Made by a program: the position numbers and the translations under genes. A DNA stretch of 38,934 nucleotides from an uncultured Eubacteriales bacterium (GTDB taxonomy: Bacteria; Bacillota_I; Bacilli_A; RF39; UBA660), in NCBI GenBank assembly GCA_900319955.1, contig ONQM01000007.1, positions 1 to 38,934 on the forward strand, given 5' to 3'. The notes beneath the pieces are model-generated. The model made no database searches. It saw nothing but the letters and a program-made list of their open reading frames with translations, and was not told the origin of the DNA. Shown one piece after another: positions 1-8,235 of this stretch. Every line of letters begins with the position of its first letter. Positions within the stretch are counted from its first letter, which is position 1.

Positions 1-75
1 CATAAATGAATTAAGTTTAATCTCTGTATCCTTATCAGGATACATTCTAAACTTATAAGCTTTATAAATTTTCAA
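1..75 (-). CDS. tnpB: TnpB-type (OrfB_IS605) protein, N-terminal fragment at window edge
   Basis: Twenty-five codons run off the left edge. A TTG start at 73-75 lies just downstream of a GGTGGTT ribosome site. The peptide begins (M)KIYKAYKFRMYPDKD, the typical start of the N-terminal helix-turn-helix region of TnpB/OrfB proteins of IS200/IS605-type elements. TnpB is an RNA-guided nuclease carried by these transposons. No tnpA is visible on this side, and the transposon end would lie between here and the ftsH terminator, but I could not define it. The catalytic RuvC part lies outside the window, so I cannot tell whether the gene is intact. The call rests on the N-terminal motif only. Confidence 0.7.
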   Translation of the reverse strand, partial: MKIYKAYKFRMYPDKDTEIKLNSFM

Positions 76-196
76 GAGAACCACCACCTTTGTAACTAAT
101 CTTATTATACGGGCAAATTGTTGATAATAAAAGGAAAATTTAAGATTTTTTATAATTTTTCTATGACTTTCCTATTATATTAAAAAATAAAATCAA

Positions 197-228
197 GTAA
201 AAAATAGAATACATTAAGCATCCTATTT
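197..228 (-). terminator. Rho-independent terminator after ftsH
   Basis: On the minus strand a 9-bp stem AAATAGGAT / ATTCTATTT with a 9-nt loop is followed by a run of T. The 5' arm overlaps the ftsH stop codon. It ends the tilS-ftsH transcript. Confidence 0.75.
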
Positions 229-2211
229 CTTATTATTCATCTTATCAATTTCATCAATTATTTGAGCTTTATTCTTATGACTATAATCTTTTATTCCTTT
301 TTCTTTAGCAATCTTTCTTAAATTAGTAAGACTTAAAGATTCAAGATTATCTTCTTTTTCTTCAGGCATATGACCATTCTTAACTAAATAATCAATTTGT
401 TCTTTAGTAAGAGTTTCATATTCTAAAAGTGCATTAGCGATTAAATCAAGTAAGTCTCTATTTTCTTTAATAATCTTCTTAGCGTTAGCATAACACTTAT
501 CCATAATCTTACGCATTTCTTGATCAATTTCTTGAGCTACACCTTCGGAGAAATTACGAACCTTATTATAATCTCTTCCAAGGAAAGTTGAGCCTTCCCT
601 TTGCTCAAATTGAATTGGTCCTAAATCACTCATACCATACTCAGTAACCATAGAGCGAACAATCTTAGTAGCTTTCTCAAAATCATTTTCAGCACCAGTT
701 GTTACTTCACCAAAAACAATCTCTTCTGCAACGCGGCCACCAAGAAGACCAGTAACCTCTTCAAGTAAATCATTCTTAGTTCTGCAAAGTCTCTCTTCAG
801 ATGGAACCATCATGTTATATCCACCAGCTTCTCCTCTAGGGATAATAGTTACCTTTTCAACATCACTAGCATTTTCAAGCTTAATACCAATAACAGCATG
901 ACCAGCTTCATGGAATGAAACAAGGCGTCTATCCTTTTCACTATACTGTCTAGTAATCTTAGCAGGTCCCATAAGAACTCTGTCAGTTGCTTCATCAACC
1001 TCACTCATAGTAATCTGATTTTTGTTACGGCGAACTGCAAGGAGTGCTGCTTCATTAAGTAAGTTCTCTAAGTCTGCTCCACTAAATCCAGGAGTTCTCT
1101 TAGCTAAGTTCTCAAGTGTTACGTCAGGTGCAAGCTTCTTATTCTTAGCATGAACTTTTAATATAGCTTCTCTCTCACTAACATCTGGTAAATTAACAGT
1201 AACTTGTCTATCAAATCTACCAGGCCTTAAAAGAGCAGGATCTAGAACATCAGGTCTGTTAGTTGCAGCAATTATAATGATACCTTCATTAGGACCAAAT
1301 CCATCCATCTCAGTAAGTAATTGATTAAGAGTTTGTTCTCTTTCATCATGTCCTCCACCAAGACCAGTACCTCTTTGACGACCAACTGCATCAATTTCAT
1401 CAATAAATATTAAACATGGAGCATTTCTTTTAGCTTGTGCAAACATATCACGAACACGTGATGCACCAACACCAACATAAAGTTCAACGAACTCAGAACC
1501 ACTTATAAAATAAAATGGTACGTTAGCCTCACCAGCAACAGCCTTAGCAAGTAAAGTTTTACCAGTTCCAGGAGGACCCATTAAAAGTACTCCTTTAGGA
1601 ATTCTAGCACCTAATTTTTCAAATTTCTTAGGATTCTTAAGAAAGTCAATTAACTCCCTTACTTCTTCCTTTTCTTCCTCTAAACCAGCAACATCCTTAA
1701 ATGTAACCTTATTCTTATCAGTAGAAAGACGTGCTCTACTCTTAGCAAAATCTAAAGATCCTCCCTTACCAGCAAGCTGTCTATTTAAGAAGAAATAACC
1801 AAATCCTAAAATAAGAACTATAGGTATAACATCAGCAAGTACTAAAAGAAGAGAACTAGACTCAGGATCAGCAGATGTAGTAAATTCAAAATCATTCTTT
1901 GAACTAGCATCAACTAATTTTTTCATAACAGAATCACTCATAGGAAGTCTTACAAAAAATTCTTCACTACTATTATAATTCTTAAGTTTTCCTCTAACCT
2001 CATATACTTGAGCTCTTTCTCTAGGAACAACTTCTACTTCCTTAACCTTATCATCATTTAAATCATTCATAAACTCATTATAAGTTAATACATTAATAGT
2101 TGTATTCATAGATCCAACTAAATAAACTATAAAGAGCATAATAAGAATTAAGAATAAATAAGGAAGTAACCCCTTTCTTAAAACCTTTTTATCAAAATTT
2201 CTATTATTCAT
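223..2211 (-). CDS. ftsH: ATP-dependent membrane zinc metalloprotease FtsH
   Basis: This is a membrane-anchored AAA+ protease that degrades misfolded and regulatory membrane proteins. Two membrane segments (about residues 15-34 and 120-142) flank an extracytoplasmic domain. Walker A GPPGTGKT is at 212-219, Walker B LIFIDEID at 267-274, and the zinc site HEAGH at 434-438. The start is the ATG at 2209-2211, preceded by GGGAGGAAATT. A second in-frame ATG 15 bases upstream lies inside that ribosome site and is rejected, giving 662 residues. The tilS stop codon overlaps the ribosome site, so the two genes are transcriptionally and probably translationally coupled. The last 40 residues (about 622-662) carry [18 protein letters not shown] followed by a lysine-rich helix. 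This resembles the Rho_N/SAP-like helical module and is not part of standard FtsH. Confidence 0.97.
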   Translation of the reverse strand: MNNRNFDKKVLRKGLLPYLFLILIMLFIVYLVGSMNTTINVLTYNEFMNDLNDDKVKEVEVVPRERAQVYEVRGKLKNYNSSEEFFVRLPMSDSVMKKLVDASSKNDFEFTTSADPESSSLLLVLADVIPIVLILGFGYFFLNRQLAGKGGSLDFAKSRARLSTDKNKVTFKDVAGLEEEKEEVRELIDFLKNPKKFEKLGARIPKGVLLMGPPGTGKTLLAKAVAGEANVPFYFISGSEFVELYVGVGASRVRDMFAQAKRNAPCLIFIDEIDAVGRQRGTGLGGGHDEREQTLNQLLTEMDGFGPNEGIIIIAATNRPDVLDPALLRPGRFDRQVTVNLPDVSEREAILKVHAKNKKLAPDVTLENLAKRTPGFSGADLENLLNEAALLAVRRNKNQITMSEVDEATDRVLMGPAKITRQYSEKDRRLVSFHEAGHAVIGIKLENASDVEKVTIIPRGEAGGYNMMVPSEERLCRTKNDLLEEVTGLLGGRVAEEIVFGEVTTGAENDFEKATKIVRSMVTEYGMSDLGPIQFEQREGSTFLGRDYNKVRNFSEGVAQEIDQEMRKIMDKCYANAKKIIKENRDLLDLIANALLEYETLTKEQIDYLVKNGHMPEEKEDNLESLSLTNLRKIAKEKGIKDYSHKNKAQIIDEIDKMNNKK

Positions 2212-2225
2212 ATAATTTCCTCCCA

Positions 2226-3542
2226 TTAGTTATATTTAAGTATTATATCATACTTTTCAGACTTTTTTTTGTCAAATTTACTTTTTTTAAGTCCCGGTAT
2301 CCAAACAACATTATCTCTGCTATCAACAACAATAGGCCAAATGTCCCTATCTTCTACTGGAATCTTCTCATTTATAAAGATATCTTTAATCTTTTTAGTA
2401 CCACCATTACCCTTTAATTTAATTTTATCTCCAAACTTTCTAGTTCTAACAATTAAAGGTAAACTAACATCTGTACTTAATAGTCTGCATACGTTGTTGC
2501 TATTTCCCAAATCATCATCTTCTACTCTAGTAATAGTATGATGATTAGGAAGTTTAGCGTATCTAGATACTTCAATCTCATACTCAGTAACACTCTTAGT
2601 AACTTCTTCTAATCTAAAAATATTATAACTTTTAACACCAATAATTTCATTAGGTAAAGATACTCTTCCATTACTCTTAGAACTATTTATTAAAGATAAA
2701 ATAAGATTAATATGTTTATCATTAATTAAAATTAAATCATCCCTGTAATACTTTTCCATTAAATAATAAAGAATTTCTTTTTGAAGAAAAGGATCAACTT
2801 TTAGAAACTCATCAATTAAAATATTACCATCTTTATAAACATTATTTAAAGCCTTATCTCTTTCCTTAATAACAAAATTATTAGCATCATTTATAGTCTC
2901 ACTAAACTTTAAAAATTTTAAATGAACGTTCTTATCTTCTTTTTTAAGGAATGGTAGTACTTTTTTTCTATATCTATTTCTGGTATAAGATAAATTGTTA
3001 TTACTACTATCTATATAAAACTTAATATGATGTTTATTGTCATAATCAATAAGCTCTTGTTTAGTAAAATAAATAAGTGGACGAACAATCATATAAGATC
3101 CCATATCAACTACCTTTTTAAAACCAGAATAACCATTTAAATTAGATCCTCTTACAATCCTCATAAGAATAGTTTCAACTAAATCATCGCCATGATGTGC
3201 AGTCATTAAATAATTAGCATTATATTTATGTACTATCTCATCAAAATAGTGGTATCTAATATTTCTCGCTTCATTCTCAAAATTATCATCACTATACTTT
3301 TCAATCTTCATAGTCTCAAATATAAGATTATATTTATTTGCAAACTCTTCCATGTAACGAGCTTCCTCAGCACTTTCTCTTCTAACATTATGGTTAACAT
3401 GACAGCATATAAGCTTTAAATCATATTTTTCTCTAATTTCTAAAAGCATAGAAAGAAGAGCCATAGAATCAGGCCCAGAAGATGCACCAACAACAATAAT
3501 ATCACCTTTATTAAATTTAAAATAATTATCAATTGTACGCAA
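2226..3542 (-). CDS. tilS: tRNA(Ile)-lysidine synthase TilS
   Basis: TilS modifies C34 of the CAU-anticodon tRNA(Ile) to lysidine using ATP and lysine, so that the tRNA reads AUA. This is essential in a genome that uses AUA heavily. The PP-loop is seen as SSGPDSM near residues 21-27 (family consensus SGGxDS, so one Gly is Ser here). HHGDDLVETILMRIVRG in the first half and the RxRN motif (TRNRYRKKVLPFL) are also present. The C-terminal part carries the TilS_C-like KIKLKGNGGTKKIKDIFINE stretch. The 438-residue length is normal. The start is TTG at 3540-3542 behind GGAGTG. In B. subtilis tilS lies between spoIIE and hprT-ftsH; here both neighbours spoIIE and hprT are absent. Confidence 0.95.
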   Translation of the reverse strand: MRTIDNYFKFNKGDIIVVGASSGPDSMALLSMLLEIREKYDLKLICCHVNHNVRRESAEEARYMEEFANKYNLIFETMKIEKYSDDNFENEARNIRYHYFDEIVHKYNANYLMTAHHGDDLVETILMRIVRGSNLNGYSGFKKVVDMGSYMIVRPLIYFTKQELIDYDNKHHIKFYIDSSNNNLSYTRNRYRKKVLPFLKKEDKNVHLKFLKFSETINDANNFVIKERDKALNNVYKDGNILIDEFLKVDPFLQKEILYYLMEKYYRDDLILINDKHINLILSLINSSKSNGRVSLPNEIIGVKSYNIFRLEEVTKSVTEYEIEVSRYAKLPNHHTITRVEDDDLGNSNNVCRLLSTDVSLPLIVRTRKFGDKIKLKGNGGTKKIKDIFINEKIPVEDRDIWPIVVDSRDNVVWIPGLKKSKFDKKKSEKYDIILKYN

Positions 3543-3587
3543 TTAAAATCACTCCAAACATTCTTATTATATCACAGAAAAAAGAAT

Positions 3588-3887
3588 TTACTTAATATTT
3601 AAGATAAATTCTCCATCTTTACTATATAAATATTTTTCTCTAGCATATCTAGCTATATAATCAGAATCCTGCATCTTATTAACATCAACCTTTAAAGCAG
3701 CTTCTTTTTTCTTTAATTTTTTATACTTTTCATCAAGTGATGCAAGCTCTTTATGCTTATTATATATCTGCACCCAATAATTAAGAGTAGTATAAAGTGT
3801 AGCTCCAATAACCGCTACAGAAATAATAGTTATAAGTACAGAAAAAACACCGAACTTAAGATGCAATCTAGTTTTTCTTTTAGCCAC
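3588..3887 (-). CDS. divIC: Septum formation initiator DivIC/FtsB-like protein
   Basis: This is a single-pass division protein of the FtsB/DivIC family that works with FtsL and DivIB in the divisome. A basic cytoplasmic N-terminus (AKRKTRLHLKF) is followed by one membrane helix, a short coiled coil (KELASLDEKYKKLKKKEAALK), and the family's C-terminal motif YIARYAREKYLYSKDGEFIL. I chose the GTG at 3885-3887, which has GAAGGTGG just upstream. An in-frame TTG further upstream has no ribosome site. The position directly after yabP-yabQ is the same as in B. subtilis, which supports DivIC. About 99 residues. Confidence 0.9.
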   Translation of the reverse strand: MAKRKTRLHLKFGVFSVLITIISVAVIGATLYTTLNYWVQIYNKHKELASLDEKYKKLKKKEAALKVDVNKMQDSDYIARYAREKYLYSKDGEFILNIK

Positions 3888-3944
3888 TTTACCACCTTCT
3901 CTTATAACATATAAATACAATAGAAATTAAAAAACTTCAAGTAT

Positions 3945-4214
3945 TTAATATAAATTTGACATTATCTTATGTAAAGAGAAAAATCCTATTAAAAAGAAAA
4001 GTAAAAAGTAAACGTTAAAATAAAAGTAATTAATATTATACATTATAAAAAAATAAATAATAGATAAAGAAAAAACATAGATAAAAGAAAATAATATTCT
4101 TATAAGTAAATACTTATTCAAAAATAATCTTCTAACTAAATGAAAAACAAAGTAAGAAAAACTACCATATAAAAAATTAAATATAATAGAAAATATCTGA
4201 ACACTAACACTCAT
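3945..4214 (-). CDS. yabQ: Spore cortex biosynthesis membrane protein YabQ-like
   Basis: This 89-residue, almost entirely hydrophobic protein has three predicted membrane helices and few charged residues. It shares a base with the upstream yabP (4214) and precedes divIC, exactly the B. subtilis yabP-yabQ-divIC order. In B. subtilis YabQ is a forespore/outer-membrane protein needed for cortex formation. Sequence identity cannot be judged by eye for such a hydrophobic protein and it is shorter than B. subtilis YabQ, so the call rests mainly on context and topology. Confidence 0.75.
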   Translation of the reverse strand: MSVSVQIFSIIFNFLYGSFSYFVFHLVRRLFLNKYLLIRILFSFIYVFSLSIIYFFIMYNINYFYFNVYFLLFFLIGFFSLHKIMSNLY

Positions 4215-4492
4215 TATCTAAAAAGTTTACCAATAAAAGAGCTTTTCTCAGTATCATTATCATCTAAATAACTAATAGAATTAATTGTTCCTTTAATAGA
4301 AATATTACCAAGACCAGTATCAAGTTTAACAAGCTCTAAATCCTCTCCCTTAACTAAAAGATACCCCATAATAGTATCAAGTAAAAATTCCTTATCATCA
4401 AAATTTTCTATCTTCTTAACACCATTTGTAACAAAAGACTTTCTTTCAAGTATAGTAACACTATGACTATGATTAGTACTATTTTCATTCAT
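4214..4492 (-). CDS. yabP: Sporulation protein YabP
   Basis: A 92-residue YabP/YqfC-family protein. It shows the family layout: HSVTILERKSFVTNGVKKIENFDDKEFLLDT with the N-terminal His/Arg-Lys block and the TGV-like turn, followed by GYLLVKGEDL and IKGTINSISY. In B. subtilis YabP is made in the mother cell under sigma-E and is needed for the spore cortex. ATG at 4490-4492 has GGAGGG upstream. It follows the spoVG terminator, so it must have its own promoter; none is clear by eye. Confidence 0.88.
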   Translation of the reverse strand: MNENSTNHSHSVTILERKSFVTNGVKKIENFDDKEFLLDTIMGYLLVKGEDLELVKLDTGLGNISIKGTINSISYLDDNDTEKSSFIGKLFR

Positions 4493-4530
4493 AAACTTTT
4501 ATTCCCTCCAATAAAGTATATGAAAGACAA

Positions 4531-4561
4531 AATAAAAAAAGTACTAGCTAAAGTACTTTTT
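4531..4561 (-). terminator. Terminator after spoVG
   Basis: On the minus strand AAAGTAC and GTACTTT form a hairpin around TTTAGCTA, followed by a run of T. It separates spoVG from the yabP-yabQ-divIC group. Confidence 0.75.
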
Positions 4562-4567
4562 GAAATA

Positions 4568-4858
4568 CTACTCTTCTTCAGAATCTTTTGAAGGTTCTTC
4601 ATCTGGAGTATTTTTGTATTCATCTAAAATAGCTTTCTCAAACATTGCACGAGTTTCAGCATTAATTGGATGAGCTACATCACGGTATTCACCATTAGGA
4701 TATTTACGACTAGGCATAGCGATAAATAAACCATTCTCTCCTTCAATAATACGTATGTCTTTAACAGCAAACTGATCATCTAAAACAACAGATGCTATTC
4801 CTTTCATACGAGATCCTTCTTTTTCGATTTTACGAACTTTTACAGATGTAATTTTCAT
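4568..4858 (-). CDS. spoVG: Septation regulator / RNA-binding protein SpoVG
   Basis: SpoVG is a small conserved nucleic-acid-binding regulator linked in Firmicutes to septation at sporulation onset and to virulence and cell-wall genes. The protein starts [20 protein letters not shown] and contains the family signature [21 protein letters not shown] followed by [21 protein letters not shown]. The 96-residue length matches the family, with a short acidic tail. The start is the ATG at 4856-4858, behind GAGGAGG. An upstream in-frame ATG overlaps that ribosome site and is rejected. It has its own promoter and terminator, so it is probably monocistronic. Confidence 0.97.
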   Translation of the reverse strand: MKITSVKVRKIEKEGSRMKGIASVVLDDQFAVKDIRIIEGENGLFIAMPSRKYPNGEYRDVAHPINAETRAMFEKAILDEYKNTPDEEPSKDSEEE

Positions 4859-4900
4859 ATGTATCCTCCTCATCATAAAGTCTTTAAACTTTACATATTA

Positions 4901-4929
4901 ATTGTATATTATTAAAAATAAAATAGCAA
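4901..4929 (-). promoter_or_regulatory. Sigma-A-type promoter of spoVG
   Basis: On the minus strand TTGCTA (4924-4929) and TACAAT (4901-4906) are 17 bp apart and lie about 40 bp upstream of the spoVG ribosome site. In B. subtilis spoVG uses sigma-H; I see no convincing sigma-H elements here. Confidence 0.6.
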
Positions 4930-4940
4930 GCATTTTAAAA

Positions 4941-5168
4941 CTATTTTTTTCGCTTTACATCAACAATTTCAATATTAGAAATAATGTAATCATTGTAACT
5001 AAATGAATAAATATTACCATTATCATCACTAACAATAAATATAGCAGGATAACACTTAGTAATAGAACCATTAAAGACTAAACTTTGTCCTCTACTTAAC
5101 TTACACCTAAAAGTATGCATCTTTCCTATTTCATTTTTAATCTCATTCTTAACAATACTTAAATTCAT
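4941..5168 (-). CDS. veg: Veg family protein
   Basis: A 75-residue basic protein of the Veg family (DUF1021), a small beta-rich protein. In B. subtilis veg is very highly transcribed and affects biofilm formation and spore outgrowth. Family features seen are the N-terminal IKNEIGKM, the central YPAIFIVSDDNGN and the later YSFSYNDYI block. The start overlaps the yabG stop by four bases (ATGA-type coupling), so the two are co-translated. The yabG-veg order is as in B. subtilis. Confidence 0.92.
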   Translation of the reverse strand: MNLSIVKNEIKNEIGKMHTFRCKLSRGQSLVFNGSITKCYPAIFIVSDDNGNIYSFSYNDYIISNIEIVDVKRKK

Positions 5169-5926
5169 CTAGGGAACCCCACATACATAGTACCATTTGT
5201 AATAATACCACCAACACCATCAGTTCCATACTTAGTCTTTTTTAAAACATTCATTAAATCAATCTCCTTATTCTTTGGACTTAAACTTATACTGCTTGCA
5301 ATAATTGCAGGATCAAGAGCATGAATATTAGTACGCTTAGGACTAGATGCAAAGTTAGCTCCCGCTCTAATTAAGCTTTCATAATCAGACTGACAAGCAC
5401 CTGCAATAATAATTAGTTTTTCCTGACTCTTCTCATACTCTCTAGCTTTTAAAACAGTATCAATAAAGTTGCCACTATTTTCATAAGTTTTGTCTTTAAG
5501 AAGTGCATCATGCCCAGTAATAACTAAAATATCAGGTTTGTACTTATTTAAAATAGAAGTAATTTGAGAAGCCATCTCACTTTCTTTCATTAAAAAAGTA
5601 TAGGCTTTAACATCCATATTATTATAAAACTTAATAGATCTCTTAATATAAAAAGAATCACTATCTATATGAACAACAACACCTGGAAGATAAAAATAAT
5701 TATCTCTATCTAAATTTAAAGAACTAGAAAACTTATTAGTAATATCTAAATCCCTATCTAAAGATCTATCAACATTATTAAGAATTAAATCATTAACATT
5801 AGAACTTGCATAAAGTCTAACATCAACGCCGCTTAAAGAAGCAACATCTCCATTAATACTTGTTATCCTAAACAAAATATCATTACTATCTGACTTACGT
5901 GTTACAAAATCACCAACTTTAAACAT
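5165..5926 (-). CDS. yabG: Sporulation-specific cysteine protease YabG
   Basis: YabG is a peptidase (family U57) that trims spore coat proteins such as SpoIVA and SafA late in sporulation. The N-terminal SH3-like segment MFKVGDFVTRKS and the ITGHD (His139) and IAGACQSDYE (Cys178) motifs match the expected catalytic His and Cys. The C-terminus keeps the conserved GTDGVGGIITNGTMYVGFPR. The 253 residues are slightly shorter than in B. subtilis. ATG at 5924-5926 has GGGTGG four bases upstream. Its presence is strong evidence that the lineage sporulates or recently did. Confidence 0.95.
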   Translation of the reverse strand: MFKVGDFVTRKSDSNDILFRITSINGDVASLSGVDVRLYASSNVNDLILNNVDRSLDRDLDITNKFSSSLNLDRDNYFYLPGVVVHIDSDSFYIKRSIKFYNNMDVKAYTFLMKESEMASQITSILNKYKPDILVITGHDALLKDKTYENSGNFIDTVLKAREYEKSQEKLIIIAGACQSDYESLIRAGANFASSPKRTNIHALDPAIIASSISLSPKNKEIDLMNVLKKTKYGTDGVGGIITNGTMYVGFPR

Positions 5927-5950
5927 TAAACCACCCAGTTAATATTATGT

Positions 5951-5984
5951 AAAAAAAAAGAAAATAGAACATAAATTCTATTTT
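5951..5984 (-). terminator. Terminator between the ksgA group and yabG
   Basis: On the minus strand AAAATAGAA and TTCTATTTT pair around a short loop, followed by CTTTTTTTTT. It is a strong intrinsic terminator and isolates yabG-veg transcription. Confidence 0.85.
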
Positions 5985-6002
5985 ACTAAAGTTCCACCCC
6001 AT

Positions 6003-6281
6003 TCAACTGCAGTAAATCCCATCTCTTACTACACTAACACCATAATCATAAATATTAGTATTTAACTTATCATAATTATTCTTATTATTATCATTTAAAC
6101 ATTTAGATAAATCAACATCTTTGTTTTCATCTTTAATAACTTTCTTACTAGTTCCTTTATTGTTACTTTTACTATTAATAGAACTCTTACTACTTGTATT
6201 AAATAAATGTAAAAAGAAAAATAAACAAACTATAAATACTGCTAAAACAATAGTTATAACAATAAAACAATTAAATAGCAC
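6003..6281 (-). CDS. Small single-pass membrane protein, unknown
   Basis: A 92-residue protein not recognised. It has an N-terminal membrane helix (about residues 4-26) and then a Ser/Lys/Asn-rich hydrophilic tail ending in YDYGVSVVRDGIYCS. The GTG start at 6279-6281 is about 11 bases after a GGAG that overlaps the ksgA stop region, so it is likely co-translated with ksgA. A strong terminator follows directly. The opposite strand is also open over part of this stretch, but it has no ribosome site and runs against all neighbours. Confidence 0.6.
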   Translation of the reverse strand: MLFNCFIVITIVLAVFIVCLFFFLHLFNTSSKSSINSKSNNKGTSKKVIKDENKDVDLSKCLNDNNKNNYDKLNTNIYDYGVSVVRDGIYCS

Positions 6282-6286
6282 AAAAA

Positions 6287-7084
6287 CTATTTCTCCTTAC
6301 ATAAAGCATTTGAAATAGAAACAAATATATCTACTGAAAGTTCTTCAGCCCTTACACTTAAATCAAAACCATAATTTTTTAAAACTTCACTTATCTTATC
6401 TAAATCATAACCCTTTAAATTATTCCTAATAGTTTTACGTTTAAATTGAAAACTATCTCTAATAATATTAAAGAATAAATCATAATTAGAAACAGGAAGC
6501 AACTTATCTTTTATGTCAAACTCTATAACAGCACTATCAACATTAGGTACTGGATAAAAAGAGCCACGTGACACATTAAATAAAATCTTACTATCAAAAA
6601 AGTAATTAAGAAAAACAGAAATAGAAGAATAATCTTTAGATCCAGGTTTACTAGTAAAACGTTTAGCAACCTCTTTTTGAACCATAATAACAATTTTTGA
6701 AACATTTAAATGACTATTAATTATTTTCATAAGAATAGGTGTTGTAATATAATATGGAACATTACTAATAAAATAAAGATTATCGAAGCTATAATTCTCA
6801 ACATCTTCTTCTATATTTCTCTTCATAAAATCATCATAAATAATATGAACATTTTTATAAGAAGAAAACTTACTATCAAGTTTATCTTTCAAAGAAGAAT
6901 CAATCTCATAAGATAAAACTTCACCATAATGGCTTAATACATCAGTAAGAATGCCTTCTCCAGTTCCAACCTCAATAATTAAAGAATTATTTTTTAAATT
7001 AGAAAGCTCACACATCTTTTTAACAATATTCTTATCTTTAATAAAATTCTGCCCATACTTTTTTTTAAATCTAAAATCTTCCAT
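6287..7084 (-). CDS. rsmA: 16S rRNA dimethyladenosine transferase RsmA/KsgA
   Basis: RsmA dimethylates two adjacent adenosines near the 3' end of 16S rRNA with S-adenosylmethionine, late in small-subunit assembly. It begins RFKKKYGQNFIKD, has the SAM motif IIEVGTGEGILT, and the catalytic NVPYYITTPI (motif IV). The C-terminal four-helix region contains FQFKRKTIRNNLKGY. The 265-residue length is typical. GGTG lies before the ATG at 7082-7084. In B. subtilis ksgA is likewise upstream of yabG. Confidence 0.97.
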   Translation of the reverse strand: MEDFRFKKKYGQNFIKDKNIVKKMCELSNLKNNSLIIEVGTGEGILTDVLSHYGEVLSYEIDSSLKDKLDSKFSSYKNVHIIYDDFMKRNIEEDVENYSFDNLYFISNVPYYITTPILMKIINSHLNVSKIVIMVQKEVAKRFTSKPGSKDYSSISVFLNYFFDSKILFNVSRGSFYPVPNVDSAVIEFDIKDKLLPVSNYDLFFNIIRDSFQFKRKTIRNNLKGYDLDKISEVLKNYGFDLSVRAEELSVDIFVSISNALCKEK

Positions 7085-7107
7085 ATAATCACCAAAAAGA
7101 GTATAAA

Positions 7108-8136
7108 CTATTTTAGAACCATTTGTAAATTACTTTTAGCAGTATCTTTAGAAACTATTTCATAATCATCATCTCTAAAATGATCAATTCTTTTCATATC
7201 AAAATTAAATAAAGGATTTACTTTTCTATATTCTCCAACAAATCTATTCTTCTTCCAATCAGGATACTTAAAATCAAGAATAGAGCATAAAGAACTAATA
7301 ACAACAGTTTTCTTGTCATGAGAAAGATTAACCCAGTTCATAGCATTCTCAACTCTAAATAAAGTATGAAGAGAGTAAAGCCCTTCCATTTGTTCTTTAT
7401 ACTCATCTGAAAATCCAACCTTGTTCATTTGATCTTCAAGATGATCTAAAGATTTAATAATATCATAAACATTAGGAATCTTTTTAAAGAAATCTTTCAA
7501 TGTAGTATTAGCATGAATTCTGTAATTGTTAACATCTTCATCCATATTAAATACCTTTTCACTTTTTGCAATAGCAATAGGCATAATGGATAAATCTTCC
7601 CATTTAGTCTCAGAAAAACTTAGGTCATCGAGCAAATCTCTTTTAATAAGTTTATTACCTGTACCAGGTGTTTCAGTAACAATATAATCCTTATTAGACT
7701 TTACATCAATTATACCTTTAGAGACATTACTACCAAAATTGCACTTATCTTCAAACTTAATAGGACCAATACATGTAGTCATATTACCACGAACTAAAGA
7801 ACAATGTGATTCTTTAGCAACATCATACATCTTTTCTAAAACATCAAGTTTTAAATAATCATCTGCATCAACAAACTTTATATATTCTCCATTTGCCTTA
7901 AGAAGTCCAATATTTCTAGCAGATCCTGTTCCACCATTTTCTTTATCAATTACTTTTAATTTATCTTTATATTTAATAGATAAATCATCAAGAACATTTA
8001 AACTATTATCAACAGAGCCATCATTAACTGCAATAATCTCTACATCTTTTAAAGTCTGTTCTGCAATACTAGAAATACACTTACTTAAATACTTTTCTGC
8101 ATTATAAACAGGTACAATTACACTAACTTTTGACAT
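7108..8136 (-). CDS. GT2-family glycosyltransferase
   Basis: A cytoplasmic GT-A fold glycosyltransferase of the family-2 type that transfers a nucleotide-activated sugar to an unknown acceptor. It begins MSKVSVIVPVYNAEKYLSKC, with NDGS at 38-41, NGGTGSARNIGL at 68-78 and the metal-binding DADD at 90-93. The second half is family-variable. No membrane anchor is present. ATG at 8134-8136 is behind AGGGGG; a longer upstream reading is rejected. It sits between the surface-protein block and ksgA, so a role in cell-wall or matrix polysaccharide is possible but not shown. 342 residues. Confidence 0.88.
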   Translation of the reverse strand: MSKVSVIVPVYNAEKYLSKCISSIAEQTLKDVEIIAVNDGSVDNSLNVLDDLSIKYKDKLKVIDKENGGTGSARNIGLLKANGEYIKFVDADDYLKLDVLEKMYDVAKESHCSLVRGNMTTCIGPIKFEDKCNFGSNVSKGIIDVKSNKDYIVTETPGTGNKLIKRDLLDDLSFSETKWEDLSIMPIAIAKSEKVFNMDEDVNNYRIHANTTLKDFFKKIPNVYDIIKSLDHLEDQMNKVGFSDEYKEQMEGLYSLHTLFRVENAMNWVNLSHDKKTVVISSLCSILDFKYPDWKKNRFVGEYRKVNPLFNFDMKRIDHFRDDDYEIVSKDTAKSNLQMVLK

Positions 8137-8206
8137 ATAAATTTCCCCCTTACTAAATATGCACAAATTATACCACAAAATCTTTTAAAAAACAATAAAA
8201 ACAATT

Positions 8207-8235
8207 CAAAAAAAGAAAGTAGTTATCTACCTTCT
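8207..8235 (-). terminator. Terminator after the sipW operon
   Basis: On the minus strand GAAGGTAG and CTACTTTC pair around ATAA and are followed by seven T residues. The hairpin starts at the stop codon of the upstream gene and ends the signal-peptidase operon. Confidence 0.8.

Noticed and set aside
6560-6580. CACGTG-containing sequence in ksgA as a parS site
   Set aside because: Only the hexamer CACGTG is shared; the outer GTT/AAC arms are missing. The same holds for CACGTG in ftsH (about 1457) and gyrB (about 29955).
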